From Candidatus Omnitrophota bacterium (GTDB lineage: Bacteria > Omnitrophota > Gorgyraeia > S143-82), in assembly GCA_015494585.1 (NCBI GenBank), contig WGAY01000024.1:1-47226 (forward strand): a DNA stretch of 47,226 nucleotides. Direction: 5' to 3'. The translations under genes and the position numbers were made by a program. Under the pieces are notes generated by a model. The model ran no database searches. It was given only the letters and a program-made list of their open reading frames with translations, and was not told the DNA's origin. The stretch's first letter is position 1; each line of letters starts with the position of its first letter. Shown here piece after piece: positions 8,898 to 19,170 of this stretch.

Positions 8898-9112
8898 TTA
8901 TCTTTTTCTATTTACCTTATTTTTCTCTAATGTATCAATCTTTCCATCTATATCAAAGAGTGCCTCTGCAATTGCAACCTTTGCCCCTTTGATGCCCGTT
9001 TATTGCCCCTTTTGGAAAGGGTTAGCCTGTGTCTCAGATACGGCAATAGCTTGATTTTTAATGACCTTTTCAGTAATCCGTTCCCCGTCCCTGAGAGTTA
9101 ATAAAAAGTGAG
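8898..9112 (-). pseudogene. Decayed coding remnant of unknown family with an in-frame stop
   Basis: One frame reads SHFLLTLRDGERITEKVIKNQAIAVSETQANPFQKGQ*TGIKGAKVAIAEALFDIDGKIDTLEKNKVNRKR*; protein-like on both sides of the TAA at 9002-9000. Confidence 0.35.
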
Positions 9113-9201
9113 ATTAGATTTTCACATCTCATAGAGGTTGCAGTTTGATAACATAAACGTATCCTAACTTATGATTTCTCTCTTATACCCAATAAAACCT
9201 T

Positions 9202-9918
9202 CTACCCCATCCCCTCTATCGTATCTTTTTGCAATGCGTAGATTTCGTTTATTCCTTTCTCAGCAAGGGAGAGCATCTCGTCTAACTGCTGGCGGGTAAA
9301 GATGCTGTTCTCGCCTGTGCCCTGCACTTCAACGAATCCAGTCTTTTCAAATGCAACCACATTCATATCCACCTCTGCAGACGAGTCCTCGCTGTATTCA
9401 AGATCAAGGAGCATCTCACCGTCAACGATGCCAACGCTAACTGCAGAAACAATTCCCTTGAAAGAAAATTCAACCGGAACGCCTGTTTCCTCCTCCAACC
9501 TCTTCAAACACATATACAGGGCAATAACCGAGCCGTTTATCCCGGCAGTCCTTGTGCCGCCGTCTGCCTGAAGGACATCTACGTCAACGTAAATCGTCCT
9601 CTCGCCTATAACCGAGAGGTCAACACATGCCCGCAGGCTCCGGCCAATGAGCCGCTGTATCTCGTATGTCCTGCCTGACTGTGCGGCTCGTTCTCTGGAA
9701 ATTCTGCCAACAGCAGAGGCAGGCAGCATCCTGTATTCACTGGTAAGCCAGCCCTTGCCAGTATCCTTTAAAAACACTGGCACATCGTCGCGCCATACTG
9801 CCGTGCATAGAACCCTCGTATTGCCCATCTCAAACAGGCAACTGCCAGATGGATTAGAGAGCCATCCGGGATAGGCCTTTATCTTGCGGAGTTCATCTTT
9901 TGTCCTCTCTGTCCTCAT
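9202..9918 (-). CDS. rph: Ribonuclease PH
   Basis: GNTRVLCTA, GWLTSEYRMLPAS, SGRTYEIQRLIGRSLRACVDL, DVDVLQADGGTRTAGI. Confidence 0.95.
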   Translation of the reverse strand: MRTERTKDELRKIKAYPGWLSNPSGSCLFEMGNTRVLCTAVWRDDVPVFLKDTGKGWLTSEYRMLPASAVGRISRERAAQSGRTYEIQRLIGRSLRACVDLSVIGERTIYVDVDVLQADGGTRTAGINGSVIALYMCLKRLEEETGVPVEFSFKGIVSAVSVGIVDGEMLLDLEYSEDSSAEVDMNVVAFEKTGFVEVQGTGENSIFTRQQLDEMLSLAEKGINEIYALQKDTIEGMG

Positions 9919-9928
9919 CTTCCACTCC

Positions 9929-10738
9929 TTATCTCTTAATCAATAATGCAATTACATACATAACAGCCAACACTATTGCAACCACCGGCGCAACCGATAG
10001 GTCAAATGCATAGGCAAGGCAAAACCCAACCATGCCAGAAAAGACTGCAGAAATAATCGTAAACAACCATAATTGCCCAAGGCTACGCGAGATATGGCTT
10101 GCAATGGACGAAGGTATTATCAACATAGATATCATCAATATAATCCCAAACGATTTTAAGAGTACAATCACAGCTAAACCAATCATCACAAGCAATAAGT
10201 AATAGTATAGGCCTACCCTTATGCCCTGGGCAATGGCAAAGTCCTCATCAATACAAACCATTACCAATTTCTTAAAAAAAACCAATACCAGAAAAATCAA
10301 AAACAACGCCACAATGACAGACCAGAACAGGTCTTGTTTTGTCAACAAAAGCACGTTGCCAAACAGGTAGCTCATAACATCCGGGGCATAACCCTTTGCC
10401 TTATTCATCGCCAAGACACCAATGGACATCCCTACTGTCCACACGAGTGCAACTGACAGGTCACCGTATCCCTTCCCAGATGATTTCTCTATATAGCCAA
10501 TAAAGAGAGCCAGGGCTATCGCTCCCGGAATAGCAACCCAATAAGGGCTCGCCCCCAACAAAAACGCAACCCCTAAAACCCCTAATAGGGCATGAGATAT
10601 CCCGCCTACAATAAACCCTATCCTGCGCATAAGGATAAACGGGCCTAACATCCCTGCCACAATGCCGCCTATAACCAAAGACCCTATTGCATAACGAATA
10701 AACGGCAAGGCCAATATATCCTGAATATGAGAAATCAT
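9929..10738 (-). CDS. znuB: Metal (zinc/manganese) ABC transporter permease, ZnuB-like
   Basis: ABC-3 permease: GGIVAGMLGPFILMRRIGFIVGGISHALLGVLGVAFLLG; adjacent to ATPase and binding protein. Confidence 0.82.
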   Translation of the reverse strand: MISHIQDILALPFIRYAIGSLVIGGIVAGMLGPFILMRRIGFIVGGISHALLGVLGVAFLLGASPYWVAIPGAIALALFIGYIEKSSGKGYGDLSVALVWTVGMSIGVLAMNKAKGYAPDVMSYLFGNVLLLTKQDLFWSVIVALFLIFLVLVFFKKLVMVCIDEDFAIAQGIRVGLYYYLLLVMIGLAVIVLLKSFGIILMISMLIIPSSIASHISRSLGQLWLFTIISAVFSGMVGFCLAYAFDLSVAPVVAIVLAVMYVIALLIKR

Positions 10739-11487
10739 TTTTCGTGCTCCTTTAACACCCTATGCGGTATCCCATGCGCAAGCAGGTCAATAGGACATTC
10801 ATATGCCTTCTCTATTCCCTCTGTCAGCTCTTCTCCCGGCCTGCCGTGATATACCAGCGAACGGTTAAGGCAGGCGACCTCATCCACCGATTGAGAGATA
10901 GCCCCTATATCGTGTGAAATCATTACAATAGTAGTTCCCTGTTTCTTTAGCTCGCCTAAAAGAGAAAACAAATCCCTTTCCGTTGGTTCATCCAGACTCG
11001 CGGTTGGTTCGTCTAACAATATAAGCCTTGGCCTCTTTACAAGGGCGCGGGCAATAAGCACCCGCTGCCTTTGCCCCATAGACAGGCCATTATATTTCTC
11101 GTCCTTGATCCCCTTAAGAGAAAACCTATCCATCACCTCATCCCATGCCCTTTTTTGGTCAATATGGATCCCAGAACCAACCAATCCCATAGACACCATC
11201 TCAGCCACACTTATCGGGGCAATCGTTTCCATCTCCAAATACTGCGGGACATAGCCAATCAAATGATAGGCATCCTGCAATGGTTTGCCAAATATTCGCA
11301 CCTCGCCACTTAATCTGGGGATTATTCCTAAAATCGCCTTAAAAAGCGTGGTCTTGCCTGCGCCGTTAGGGCCAATAACCCCCAAAAAAACACCCTCTTT
11401 CACGCAAAAAGAGACACCCTCTATTACTATTCTATCCCTGTATCCCGCGGATAGATTATCTACCAGTAACGCGCAATCCCTATTCAT
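10735..11487 (-). CDS. znuC: Metal ABC transporter ATP-binding protein, ZnuC-like
   Basis: GPNGAGKTTLFKAILG, LSMGQRQRVLIARAL, LILLDEPTASLDEPT. Confidence 0.87.
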   Translation of the reverse strand: MNRDCALLVDNLSAGYRDRIVIEGVSFCVKEGVFLGVIGPNGAGKTTLFKAILGIIPRLSGEVRIFGKPLQDAYHLIGYVPQYLEMETIAPISVAEMVSMGLVGSGIHIDQKRAWDEVMDRFSLKGIKDEKYNGLSMGQRQRVLIARALVKRPRLILLDEPTASLDEPTERDLFSLLGELKKQGTTIVMISHDIGAISQSVDEVACLNRSLVYHGRPGEELTEGIEKAYECPIDLLAHGIPHRVLKEHEK

Positions 11488-12277
11488 CCTCTCTCTCCAT
11501 ATCCTCCAGAATATCAGCTATCCTTTCAAACTCCCCTATTATATCCCTTGACAGGGGATTAACGCGCACCACCTTGAGCTTGCAGGCACCCGCTATAGGC
11601 ATAACCAATTTCTGATTGAACTGCTGTTCAACAAATATAAATTTAATACCCTTTTCCCTGCACTCTGAGATAATCCTTGCCATCTGGCCTGGGCTAACAT
11701 CATGGCCATTTCCCATCACACTTATCATCTCAAGGCCATAATCACGGGCAAAATACCGCCAGGCAGGATGCAGGCACAAGAATGCCTTTGTGTGTGTTTC
11801 AGAAAACAGTCTCTTAAACCTTTCATCTAATTGCTCTATACGTTCAACCTGCCTGCTTACATCCCTAGATAGATGTCTGGCTATAGTAAGCGTTATAATC
11901 TTAAGGTTTCGCAGGGAAAGCCAGATATGCGGATCCCCATCTAATAAAGAGATATCCTCTCCCACGAAAAATATATCAGGATGTTCTTTCCACTCTTCGA
12001 TCGGGGATATAATCTTTGCCTCTATTTCCAAACTGCCATTCAAGGCAAATATTTCTCTCGCATGCAACAACTCCTCCAATCTGGACACAGAGATAGAAAA
12101 GTGGTGCGGATCTATACCTTCAGGAACTATAGATCTGGCTATATCTGCCCCCAATATAGAATTCACCAGACCCGCCAAAGGAGGGATCGTCGTATATATC
12201 ACTTGATCCAGCCCGAAAGAAGCAATAACCAGACCAAACAAGAGCACAAAAAGAAAAAAAATCTTCTTCACCGCCAC
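11480..12277 (-). CDS. znuA: Metal ABC transporter substrate-binding protein, ZnuA-like
   Basis: Signal-like N-terminus; VIYTTIPPLAGLVNSILG, PEGIDPHHFSISVSRLEEL, DPHIWLSLRNLKIIT, KFIFVEQQFNQK. Confidence 0.82.
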   Translation of the reverse strand: MAVKKIFFLFVLLFGLVIASFGLDQVIYTTIPPLAGLVNSILGADIARSIVPEGIDPHHFSISVSRLEELLHAREIFALNGSLEIEAKIISPIEEWKEHPDIFFVGEDISLLDGDPHIWLSLRNLKIITLTIARHLSRDVSRQVERIEQLDERFKRLFSETHTKAFLCLHPAWRYFARDYGLEMISVMGNGHDVSPGQMARIISECREKGIKFIFVEQQFNQKLVMPIAGACKLKVVRVNPLSRDIIGEFERIADILEDMEREDE

Positions 12278-12283
12278 CCCCTT

Positions 12284-13180
12284 TCAGCGTAGAGGGGAGA
12301 TATCCAGCCCAACATCGATTGCCCTGGCCGAATGGGTCAGTCTGCCAATGGAGATGTAATCTATACCCAGCCTTGCAAATTTCGCAACATTCTTTTCCGT
12401 TACGCCTCCGGAAAACTCTATTTTCACTCTGGATTTCCTAGATCGTATATATCTAACGGCCTTTTTTGCCTTCTCAGGTCCCATATTATCGAGGAGAATT
12501 ACATCCGGCTGAAAGGGCAAAATGGCTTCCAGTGTCTCCATATCTTCCACTTCTACAATCAATGGTATCTTCTTACCAGACCTATCAAGGAATTCTCTTG
12601 CCCTTCTCGTTGCCTCAATAGCCGCTTCTTTTCTCGAGATTTTCATCTGTTCCATAAGAATCTCTATATGATTGTCTTTTATCATAATCGCATCATAAAG
12701 CCCCATCCTGTGGTTCTTGCCCCCTCCACAAGAAACCGCATACTTATCAAGAACTCTCCAAGCAGGTATGGTCTTCCGCGTATCCAGTATATGAACCTTC
12801 CCTTTGACTAATGAAACTATATCGCGAGTAATAGTTGCTATCCCTGATAGTCTTGCAATAAAATTTAATACTATCCTTTCTCCTGCAAGAATTGCCCTTG
12901 CCGGCCCGGCTATACTGGCAATAACCCCATTCTCTGCAATTACATCGCCATCTTTTGCAAAAAATTTCATCCTAACCGCTGGACTTAATAGCTGATACGT
13001 CAACTTAACAGCGTCCCTGCCGCAAAATACGGCCTTCTCTCTGAATACAATATTTGCCTTTATCTTTGCTGTCGGCGGAATTACGGAAAGAGAGGTAACA
13101 TCTCCTGAGCCAATATCTTCCTCTATTGCAAGGGAAATCAACCTCAGATAGCTCTGTCTTACTTCATGCCTTGAGGCCAT
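12284..13180 (-). CDS. nadC: Nicotinate-nucleotide pyrophosphorylase (carboxylating)
   Basis: EEDIGSGDVTS, LNFIARLSGIAT, ILDTRKTIPAWRVLDKYAVSCGGGKNHRMGLYDAIMIKDNH, IEFSGGV, DYISIGRLTHS. Confidence 0.95.
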   Translation of the reverse strand: MASRHEVRQSYLRLISLAIEEDIGSGDVTSLSVIPPTAKIKANIVFREKAVFCGRDAVKLTYQLLSPAVRMKFFAKDGDVIAENGVIASIAGPARAILAGERIVLNFIARLSGIATITRDIVSLVKGKVHILDTRKTIPAWRVLDKYAVSCGGGKNHRMGLYDAIMIKDNHIEILMEQMKISRKEAAIEATRRAREFLDRSGKKIPLIVEVEDMETLEAILPFQPDVILLDNMGPEKAKKAVRYIRSRKSRVKIEFSGGVTEKNVAKFARLGIDYISIGRLTHSARAIDVGLDISPLR

Positions 13181-15842
13181 CTATTACTGCCCCCAACCTA
13201 TCATATGCATCCTTCAGCTCTTCCAGTTTACTCGTCTCTGCCTCAACAACGGCCTTAGGCGCCTTAGAGGCGAAGTTCTCATTAGACAAAAGCGCCTCTT
13301 TCTTGTTTATCAGCTTTTCTATTTCTTGCCTCTTCTTCTTTAGTTTTTTTATCTCCTCATCAATATTAACCAACCCTTCTAGTAGCAGATAGGCCTCTAT
13401 ACCCGGAAGCACACCTGCCAAAGACTTCTCTGGCCTCTTATCTATTTTTTGCTCGATTCTTACATCAGAGAGCCTTGCCAAAAACTTGATAACCTCAACC
13501 GATTCTTTCAACACCTGCACATTACCGCTTACGAGCAAGACCTCAGGCCGCTCGCTTGGTTTAAGGCCAATGTCTGCCCGCATGTTGCGGATGAGAGAGA
13601 CAACCGATTTTATCGTTTCCATTGCCTCCTCTGCAGATATATCCTCAATACCTACCTCCTGCGGATAGAGATTAAGCATTATCGTCTCACCCTCAAATCC
13701 AAAACGGTCCTTTAATATCTGGTAGATCTCTTCGCTGATAAACGGCATATACGGATGTATCAAGTGAACAAAATTGTAGAGCACATAGGCCAAAACCTTT
13801 TGTTGGTTTAGAACCACTTCCTTATTTTTACCATCTTTTATCTTGGTTGCCTCTATGTACCAGTCACAGAAGTTGTGCCAGAAAAAGTCATAGAGCCTGT
13901 TCGCCGCTTCGTTAAATCTAAATTGAGATATCGCCCTGTCAACGTCCTTTACAAGCCTATGCAACAAGGAGAGTATCCACCTATCTTCCAACAGAAGAAG
14001 CGGCCCTTCCCAAACTATATCCTCCACTTCTTCGTTAAGACCTGTCAGTATATACCTGCTTGCGTTCCATATCTTATTCGTAAAGTTTCTCCCCAGCTCA
14101 AACTTGCTGCGTGAGAGATACACGTCCTGGCCAACAGCAGTAATAGAGATAAGGCTAAACCTCAAGGCATCTGCACCCATCTCCTCTATTATCTCCAACG
14201 GGTCTATAATGTTGCCCAGTGATTTGGACATCTTTCTTCCAGTGTCGTCGCGCACAGTGCCGTGGAGATAGACATCGGAAAACGGGATCTCGCCCATAAA
14301 CTCAAGGCCTGCCATTATCATCCTTGCAACCCAGAAAAACAATATCTCTGGCGCAGTAACCAATGTATTTGTGGGATAAAAATACTCAAGGTCCTTCTTT
14401 ACCCAATCCTCTTGAGACGGCCAGTAAAAGGTAGCAAACGGCCATAGCCAGGAAGAAAACCATGTATCAAGGACGTCTTCGTCCTGCACCAGATTTTTAT
14501 TGCCGCAATGAGGGCAGGCCTCTGGCGTCTCCATCTCAACGATCGGTGGACAATCCGTGCGCTCACCTTGTTCATTTACGCAATACCATACCGGAATCCT
14601 GTGCCCCCACCATATCTGCCGCGATATACACCAATCCTGTATGTTCTCCATCCAGTTGAGGTATACCTTAGTCCAACGCCTTGGCGTAAAGCGGATCCTC
14701 CCATCTTTTACTGCCTTTATCGCCGGCTCAGCCAGTGGCTTCATCTTCACAAACCACTGCCGCGAAAGGTAGGGCTCAATTACTGTATCGCAACGATAAC
14801 AATGGCCAACGTTATGGAGGTGCTCTTCTATCTTGACTAACAATCCCTGCTTTTTCAGGTCATCCACAATCGCCTTGCGGCACTCAAACCTATCCATCCC
14901 CTTATACGGGCCTGCATCCTCTGTCATTACACCAGTTGAATCCATCACCACTATCTCTTCCAACTCGTGGCGCTTGCCAACTAGAAAGTCATTCGGGTCG
15001 TGGGCAGGGGTAATCTTAACGGCGCCTGTCCCAAATTCAGGGTCAACGTAATCATCGGCGATTATAGGTATGCGCCTGCCAATAATGGGAAGGATTACGG
15101 TCTTGCCTACAAACCCTTTATACCTCTCATCTTTTGGATTCACTGCAACCGCAGTATCGCCAAGTATTGTCTCAGGGCGGGTGGTCGCAACGGTGATGTA
15201 GCTGTCATCCTCGCCTTCTATCGGATATTTTACGTAATACAACCTGCCCTGGGTCTCTTTTTTGGGCGCCTCTTCGTCTGCCAATGCCGTGTGGCAGCGC
15301 GGACACCAGTTTATTATATAGTTGCCCTGATAGATAAGGCCCTTTTTATAGAGGTGGACAAAGACATACCTGACAGCCTTTGAGTATTCTTCATCCATTG
15401 TAAACCTTGTCCTGCGCCAATCACAGGACGCGCCCAATCTTTTCAATTGCCGTATAATAGTTGAGCCGTATTCTTCCTTCCACTTCCAGACCTCTTCCAA
15501 AAACTTTTCCCTGCCAAGGTCCTGCCTGCGCAGGCCCTGTTTTGCTATCTTTCTTTCAACTACATTCTGCGTGGCAATTCCAGCATGGTCTGTGCCAGGC
15601 ATCCAGAGGGCGTTCTTGCCCTTCATACGGTTATAGCGGATAAGTATGTCCTGATAGGTATCATTTAGGGCATGGCCCATATGAAGGATACCAGTAACAT
15701 TTGGCGGGGGAATAACTATGGTATAAGGCTCTTTTTTCTCGTCTCTATCGGCATTGAAAAATCCCTCTTTCTCCCACCACTGATAGAGCCTATCCTCTAC
15801 ATCCCTAGCCCTATATTGAGACGGTATATCTGTGTTGCTCAT
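13164..15842 (-). CDS. valS: Valyl-tRNA synthetase
   Basis: PPPNVTGILHMGHALNDTYQDILIRYNRM, WMPGTDHAGIATQ, GRKMSKSLGNIIDPLE, C-terminal coiled coil. Confidence 0.98.
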   Translation of the reverse strand: MSNTDIPSQYRARDVEDRLYQWWEKEGFFNADRDEKKEPYTIVIPPPNVTGILHMGHALNDTYQDILIRYNRMKGKNALWMPGTDHAGIATQNVVERKIAKQGLRRQDLGREKFLEEVWKWKEEYGSTIIRQLKRLGASCDWRRTRFTMDEEYSKAVRYVFVHLYKKGLIYQGNYIINWCPRCHTALADEEAPKKETQGRLYYVKYPIEGEDDSYITVATTRPETILGDTAVAVNPKDERYKGFVGKTVILPIIGRRIPIIADDYVDPEFGTGAVKITPAHDPNDFLVGKRHELEEIVVMDSTGVMTEDAGPYKGMDRFECRKAIVDDLKKQGLLVKIEEHLHNVGHCYRCDTVIEPYLSRQWFVKMKPLAEPAIKAVKDGRIRFTPRRWTKVYLNWMENIQDWCISRQIWWGHRIPVWYCVNEQGERTDCPPIVEMETPEACPHCGNKNLVQDEDVLDTWFSSWLWPFATFYWPSQEDWVKKDLEYFYPTNTLVTAPEILFFWVARMIMAGLEFMGEIPFSDVYLHGTVRDDTGRKMSKSLGNIIDPLEIIEEMGADALRFSLISITAVGQDVYLSRSKFELGRNFTNKIWNASRYILTGLNEEVEDIVWEGPLLLLEDRWILSLLHRLVKDVDRAISQFRFNEAANRLYDFFWHNFCDWYIEATKIKDGKNKEVVLNQQKVLAYVLYNFVHLIHPYMPFISEEIYQILKDRFGFEGETIMLNLYPQEVGIEDISAEEAMETIKSVVSLIRNMRADIGLKPSERPEVLLVSGNVQVLKESVEVIKFLARLSDVRIEQKIDKRPEKSLAGVLPGIEAYLLLEGLVNIDEEIKKLKKKRQEIEKLINKKEALLSNENFASKAPKAVVEAETSKLEELKDAYDRLGAVIDGLKA

Positions 15843-15859
15843 TCCAGATCTCCACCCCT

Positions 15860-17992
15860 CTATTTCAATTTCCGTAATATCTTCTCTTCCTGAAACGCCT
15901 CTATGTTATCGCCAACCATTATTTGGTTAAAATTAGACAAGCTGATGCCACATTCATACCCCTCGGCAACCTCTCTCACATCGTCCTTAAACCGCTTAAG
16001 AGAGACTATCGTTCCTGACCAGACTTCCTGGCCATTGCGAACAAGCTTTGCCTTTGCCCCCCTTACAATCTTTCCCTTCTTCACATAGCTTCCGGCAACT
16101 ACCCCTGCCTTTGAGAGTTTAAATACCTGCCTGACCTCTGCTGTGCCAATCCAGACCTCTTTTATTATCGGCTCAAGCATCCCCTCTATAGCCGCCTTTA
16201 TCTGGTCTATGAGCTCGTATATTATCTTATAAATGCGCACCTCTAATTTTTTCTCTTCTATATACTTCTTGGCCCGCGAATTTATCCCAACATTAAATCC
16301 AATAATCACTGCCTTGGATGCCTCTGCCAACAGGGCGTCTGAATGCCCTATCTCGCCAACACCGGCATGCATTATTCTGACCTTCACCTCGTTTGTAGAA
16401 AGCCTCTCCAGAGCAGACTTTATTGCCTCCAGGGTTCCCTGCACGTCTGCCTTTAGGATAAGCCTTAATTCCTTTTCTTCTCCTTTTTGTATCTGGTCAA
16501 AGATGGATTCTAAATTAATCGAAGGCGTAGATATCCTCTGTTTTTTCTTTGCCTCTGACATCTCTTCTGAAAACCGCCGTGCCTCTTTTTCTGACCCAAC
16601 CACAAAGAACATATCGCCTGCCAGAGGCACCTCTTCTATTCCCAACACCTCGCCTGCCTCTGAAGGCAACAGCTCCTTTATCCTCTGCCCCCTGTCATTG
16701 GTGATAGACTTTATCTTTCCATAGGTATCTCCAACGATAATTGCATCTCCCACCCTTAACCTGCCCGACTGCACAAGGAGGGTCGCGACAACCCCTTTAA
16801 AAGGATGCAGTTGCGCCTCCAAAACAACCCCATGCGCAGGCTTATCATAGTTCGTCTTGAGCTCCAACATCTCCGCCTCCAAGATAACCATCTCAAGGAG
16901 CTCATCTATGCCCTGCCCGGTCTTTGCTGAGACAGGGACCATTATCGTCTTGCCGCCCCATTCTTCTGGCATGAGGCCGTGTTCCATAAGCTGCCTCTTT
17001 ACCTTATCCACGTCAACCCCGGATTTATCTACCTTGTTTATCGCAACAACAATCGGCACACTAGCTGCCTTAGCGTGGTTCAACGCCTCTATTGTCTGGG
17101 GCATAACACCATCGTCTGCAGCAACTACCAGTATAACGATATCGGTTGCATTCGCTCCCCTTGCACGCATCTCTGTAAATGCCTCGTGACCGGGTGTATC
17201 CAGAAACGTCAACTTTCCGTGCGGCGTCTGGACGACATATGCGCCTATATGCTGGGTAATCCCTCCATATTCCTTATCCGTAACATTGCTCTTGCGGATA
17301 AAATCCAACAGCGAAGTCTTTCCATGGTCAACATGTCCCATCAACGTAACCACTGCATGGCGAGGCTTTGCATTCTCCCTCGCCAGGGCCTCGTGCTCCT
17401 GGCGGATCTTTTCTATCTTAGAAACAGGCCTGGTTATGATCACCCCAAACCACCCGCCTACTTCCTCTGCCAGGGTATCGTCTAACACAGTATTTATATT
17501 CAACATCTTTTTGTTAGCCATTGCCTTGAGTAGGATCTCGTTTGGCTTGACCCCTATCGCCTCAGCAAACTCCCGCAAAGAGCAGGGCAACTCTAATTCT
17601 ATTTCCTTTATCTCTTCTTGTGCCGGCTCTTCTTCTAATACCGCCTTTGACTCTTTCTCCTGCCCCCTCTCAGGCAAAGGTTTTTCCTCTGTCTCCTTAC
17701 CTTTTATTTCCGTTTCCTCTCTTTGTTTTTGTCCTTGCGCCGTTGATCTTTCTTCCCCTTTCTCGGGCAAGGCCTGTTTCTTTTCCGCTTCTACCCTCTT
17801 TTTTTTCTTCTTTTCCTCTTTCTTTTCTTCCTTCTTCTCCTTAGAAGGCAGCTTTTCTTTTATCTGCTCCACCTGCTCATCGGTAAGATTGCTCATATGG
17901 CTCTTTACCTCTATCCCTGCCTTTTCCCTGATAAACGAAAGCAAGGACTTGCTACTTACGCCCAATTGTTTTGCCAGTTCATATACCCTCAT
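15860..17992 (-). CDS. infB: Translation initiation factor IF-2
   Basis: [57 protein letters not shown]; charged N-terminal linker. Confidence 0.98.
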   Translation of the reverse strand: MRVYELAKQLGVSSKSLLSFIREKAGIEVKSHMSNLTDEQVEQIKEKLPSKEKKEEKKEEKKKKKRVEAEKKQALPEKGEERSTAQGQKQREETEIKGKETEEKPLPERGQEKESKAVLEEEPAQEEIKEIELELPCSLREFAEAIGVKPNEILLKAMANKKMLNINTVLDDTLAEEVGGWFGVIITRPVSKIEKIRQEHEALARENAKPRHAVVTLMGHVDHGKTSLLDFIRKSNVTDKEYGGITQHIGAYVVQTPHGKLTFLDTPGHEAFTEMRARGANATDIVILVVAADDGVMPQTIEALNHAKAASVPIVVAINKVDKSGVDVDKVKRQLMEHGLMPEEWGGKTIMVPVSAKTGQGIDELLEMVILEAEMLELKTNYDKPAHGVVLEAQLHPFKGVVATLLVQSGRLRVGDAIIVGDTYGKIKSITNDRGQRIKELLPSEAGEVLGIEEVPLAGDMFFVVGSEKEARRFSEEMSEAKKKQRISTPSINLESIFDQIQKGEEKELRLILKADVQGTLEAIKSALERLSTNEVKVRIMHAGVGEIGHSDALLAEASKAVIIGFNVGINSRAKKYIEEKKLEVRIYKIIYELIDQIKAAIEGMLEPIIKEVWIGTAEVRQVFKLSKAGVVAGSYVKKGKIVRGAKAKLVRNGQEVWSGTIVSLKRFKDDVREVAEGYECGISLSNFNQIMVGDNIEAFQEEKILRKLK

Positions 17993-19170
17993 TATTCTTC
18001 TTCATCTCCCTTCTCAAGGTACTCTTTTGCCTTGGCGATGATATCCTCCGCTATCTTTTTATCTATTCCCTCTACTTCTATTAGGTCGTCTATCCCTGCC
18101 ATTGCAAGGGAATTGAGGTCGTGAAAACCGGACTCCTTCAGATTCTCCACAACTTCCTCATTCACGTCCTCAACCTCCAGTAATATTTTTTCCAAAGACT
18201 TGCCTGCCTCTAAACTGGTAATGTGAGACCCCTCCGCGGTCCTTATGTCCAGCTCCCAGCCTGTAAGCTTTGAGGCAAGGCGCACATTCTGCCCGCGCCT
18301 GCCGATTGCCAGCGAAAGCTGGGACTCGTCTACCAATACCTCTGCGTGCCTCTTTTCTTCATCAAGAATCTTTATTTCCTCCACCTTTGCCGGCTTTAAG
18401 GCCTCCTTTATAAACTCTATCGGGTCTTCTGACCAGCGAACAACATCTATCCTCTCTCCTTGAAGTTCGTTGACGATATTCTTTATCCTTGAACCTCTCA
18501 TGCCAACACAGGCACCCATTGGGTCTATTTTATCGTTTACAGAGGCAACTGCTATCTTGGTATGCTCGCCTGCTTCCCTAATGATGGACTTTATAACGAC
18601 TATTCCGTCCTTTATCTCCGGCACCTCTAATTCAAACAAGCGTCTGACGAGATCCGGGTGTTTCCTTGAGAGAAGCAACACAGGGCCTTTCGCCTCTCTC
18701 TTCACCTCCAACAAAATCGCCTTTATTCTATCGCCCTGACGGTAGTTATCGCGAAACGATTGTTCCCTACGGGGCAGTATCCCTTCTGTCCTGCCAATAT
18801 CCACTATAATCTGTCTTCTATCTACTTTATAAACGTTTCCGCTGACAATCTTGCCTACCTGTTCTTGAAACTCACGAAAAATAACGTCCTTCTCTGCCTC
18901 GCGTATCTTCTGGATTATCACCTGGCGGGCAGTCTGGGCAGCAATCCTTCCCAGCTCTGGCGCAGGGATCCTCTCTCCGTTTATTGTAACGATTATATCC
19001 TTATTTTCCTCGTCTATCTTTGCCTCTATTCCGTCTGCTGTTTTGAGCTGATATGCCTTTTTAGTGGCGCTAATAAGAGCTGCCTCCAGGGCAGAAAATA
19101 TCGTCTGCTTATCTATCCCTTTGTCCATACATATCTGATTAATAATCATAAACATCTCTGCCTTATTCAT
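17992..19170 (-). CDS. nusA: Transcription termination/antitermination factor NusA
   Basis: S1/KH layout: VGKIVSGNVYKVDRRQIIVDIGRTEGILPRREQ; DPMGACVGMRGSRIKNIVNELQGERIDVVRWSEDP; AIGRRGQNVRLASKLTGWELDI; C-terminal HhH region. Confidence 0.97.
   Translation of the reverse strand: MNKAEMFMIINQICMDKGIDKQTIFSALEAALISATKKAYQLKTADGIEAKIDEENKDIIVTINGERIPAPELGRIAAQTARQVIIQKIREAEKDVIFREFQEQVGKIVSGNVYKVDRRQIIVDIGRTEGILPRREQSFRDNYRQGDRIKAILLEVKREAKGPVLLLSRKHPDLVRRLFELEVPEIKDGIVVIKSIIREAGEHTKIAVASVNDKIDPMGACVGMRGSRIKNIVNELQGERIDVVRWSEDPIEFIKEALKPAKVEEIKILDEEKRHAEVLVDESQLSLAIGRRGQNVRLASKLTGWELDIRTAEGSHITSLEAGKSLEKILLEVEDVNEEVVENLKESGFHDLNSLAMAGIDDLIEVEGIDKKIAEDIIAKAKEYLEKGDEEE

Noticed and set aside
17286-18041. 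251-aa plus-strand ORF, Ser/Phe rich
   Set aside because: Antisense to infB, including its Lys/Glu-rich linker, which explains the Ser/Phe composition; not coding.
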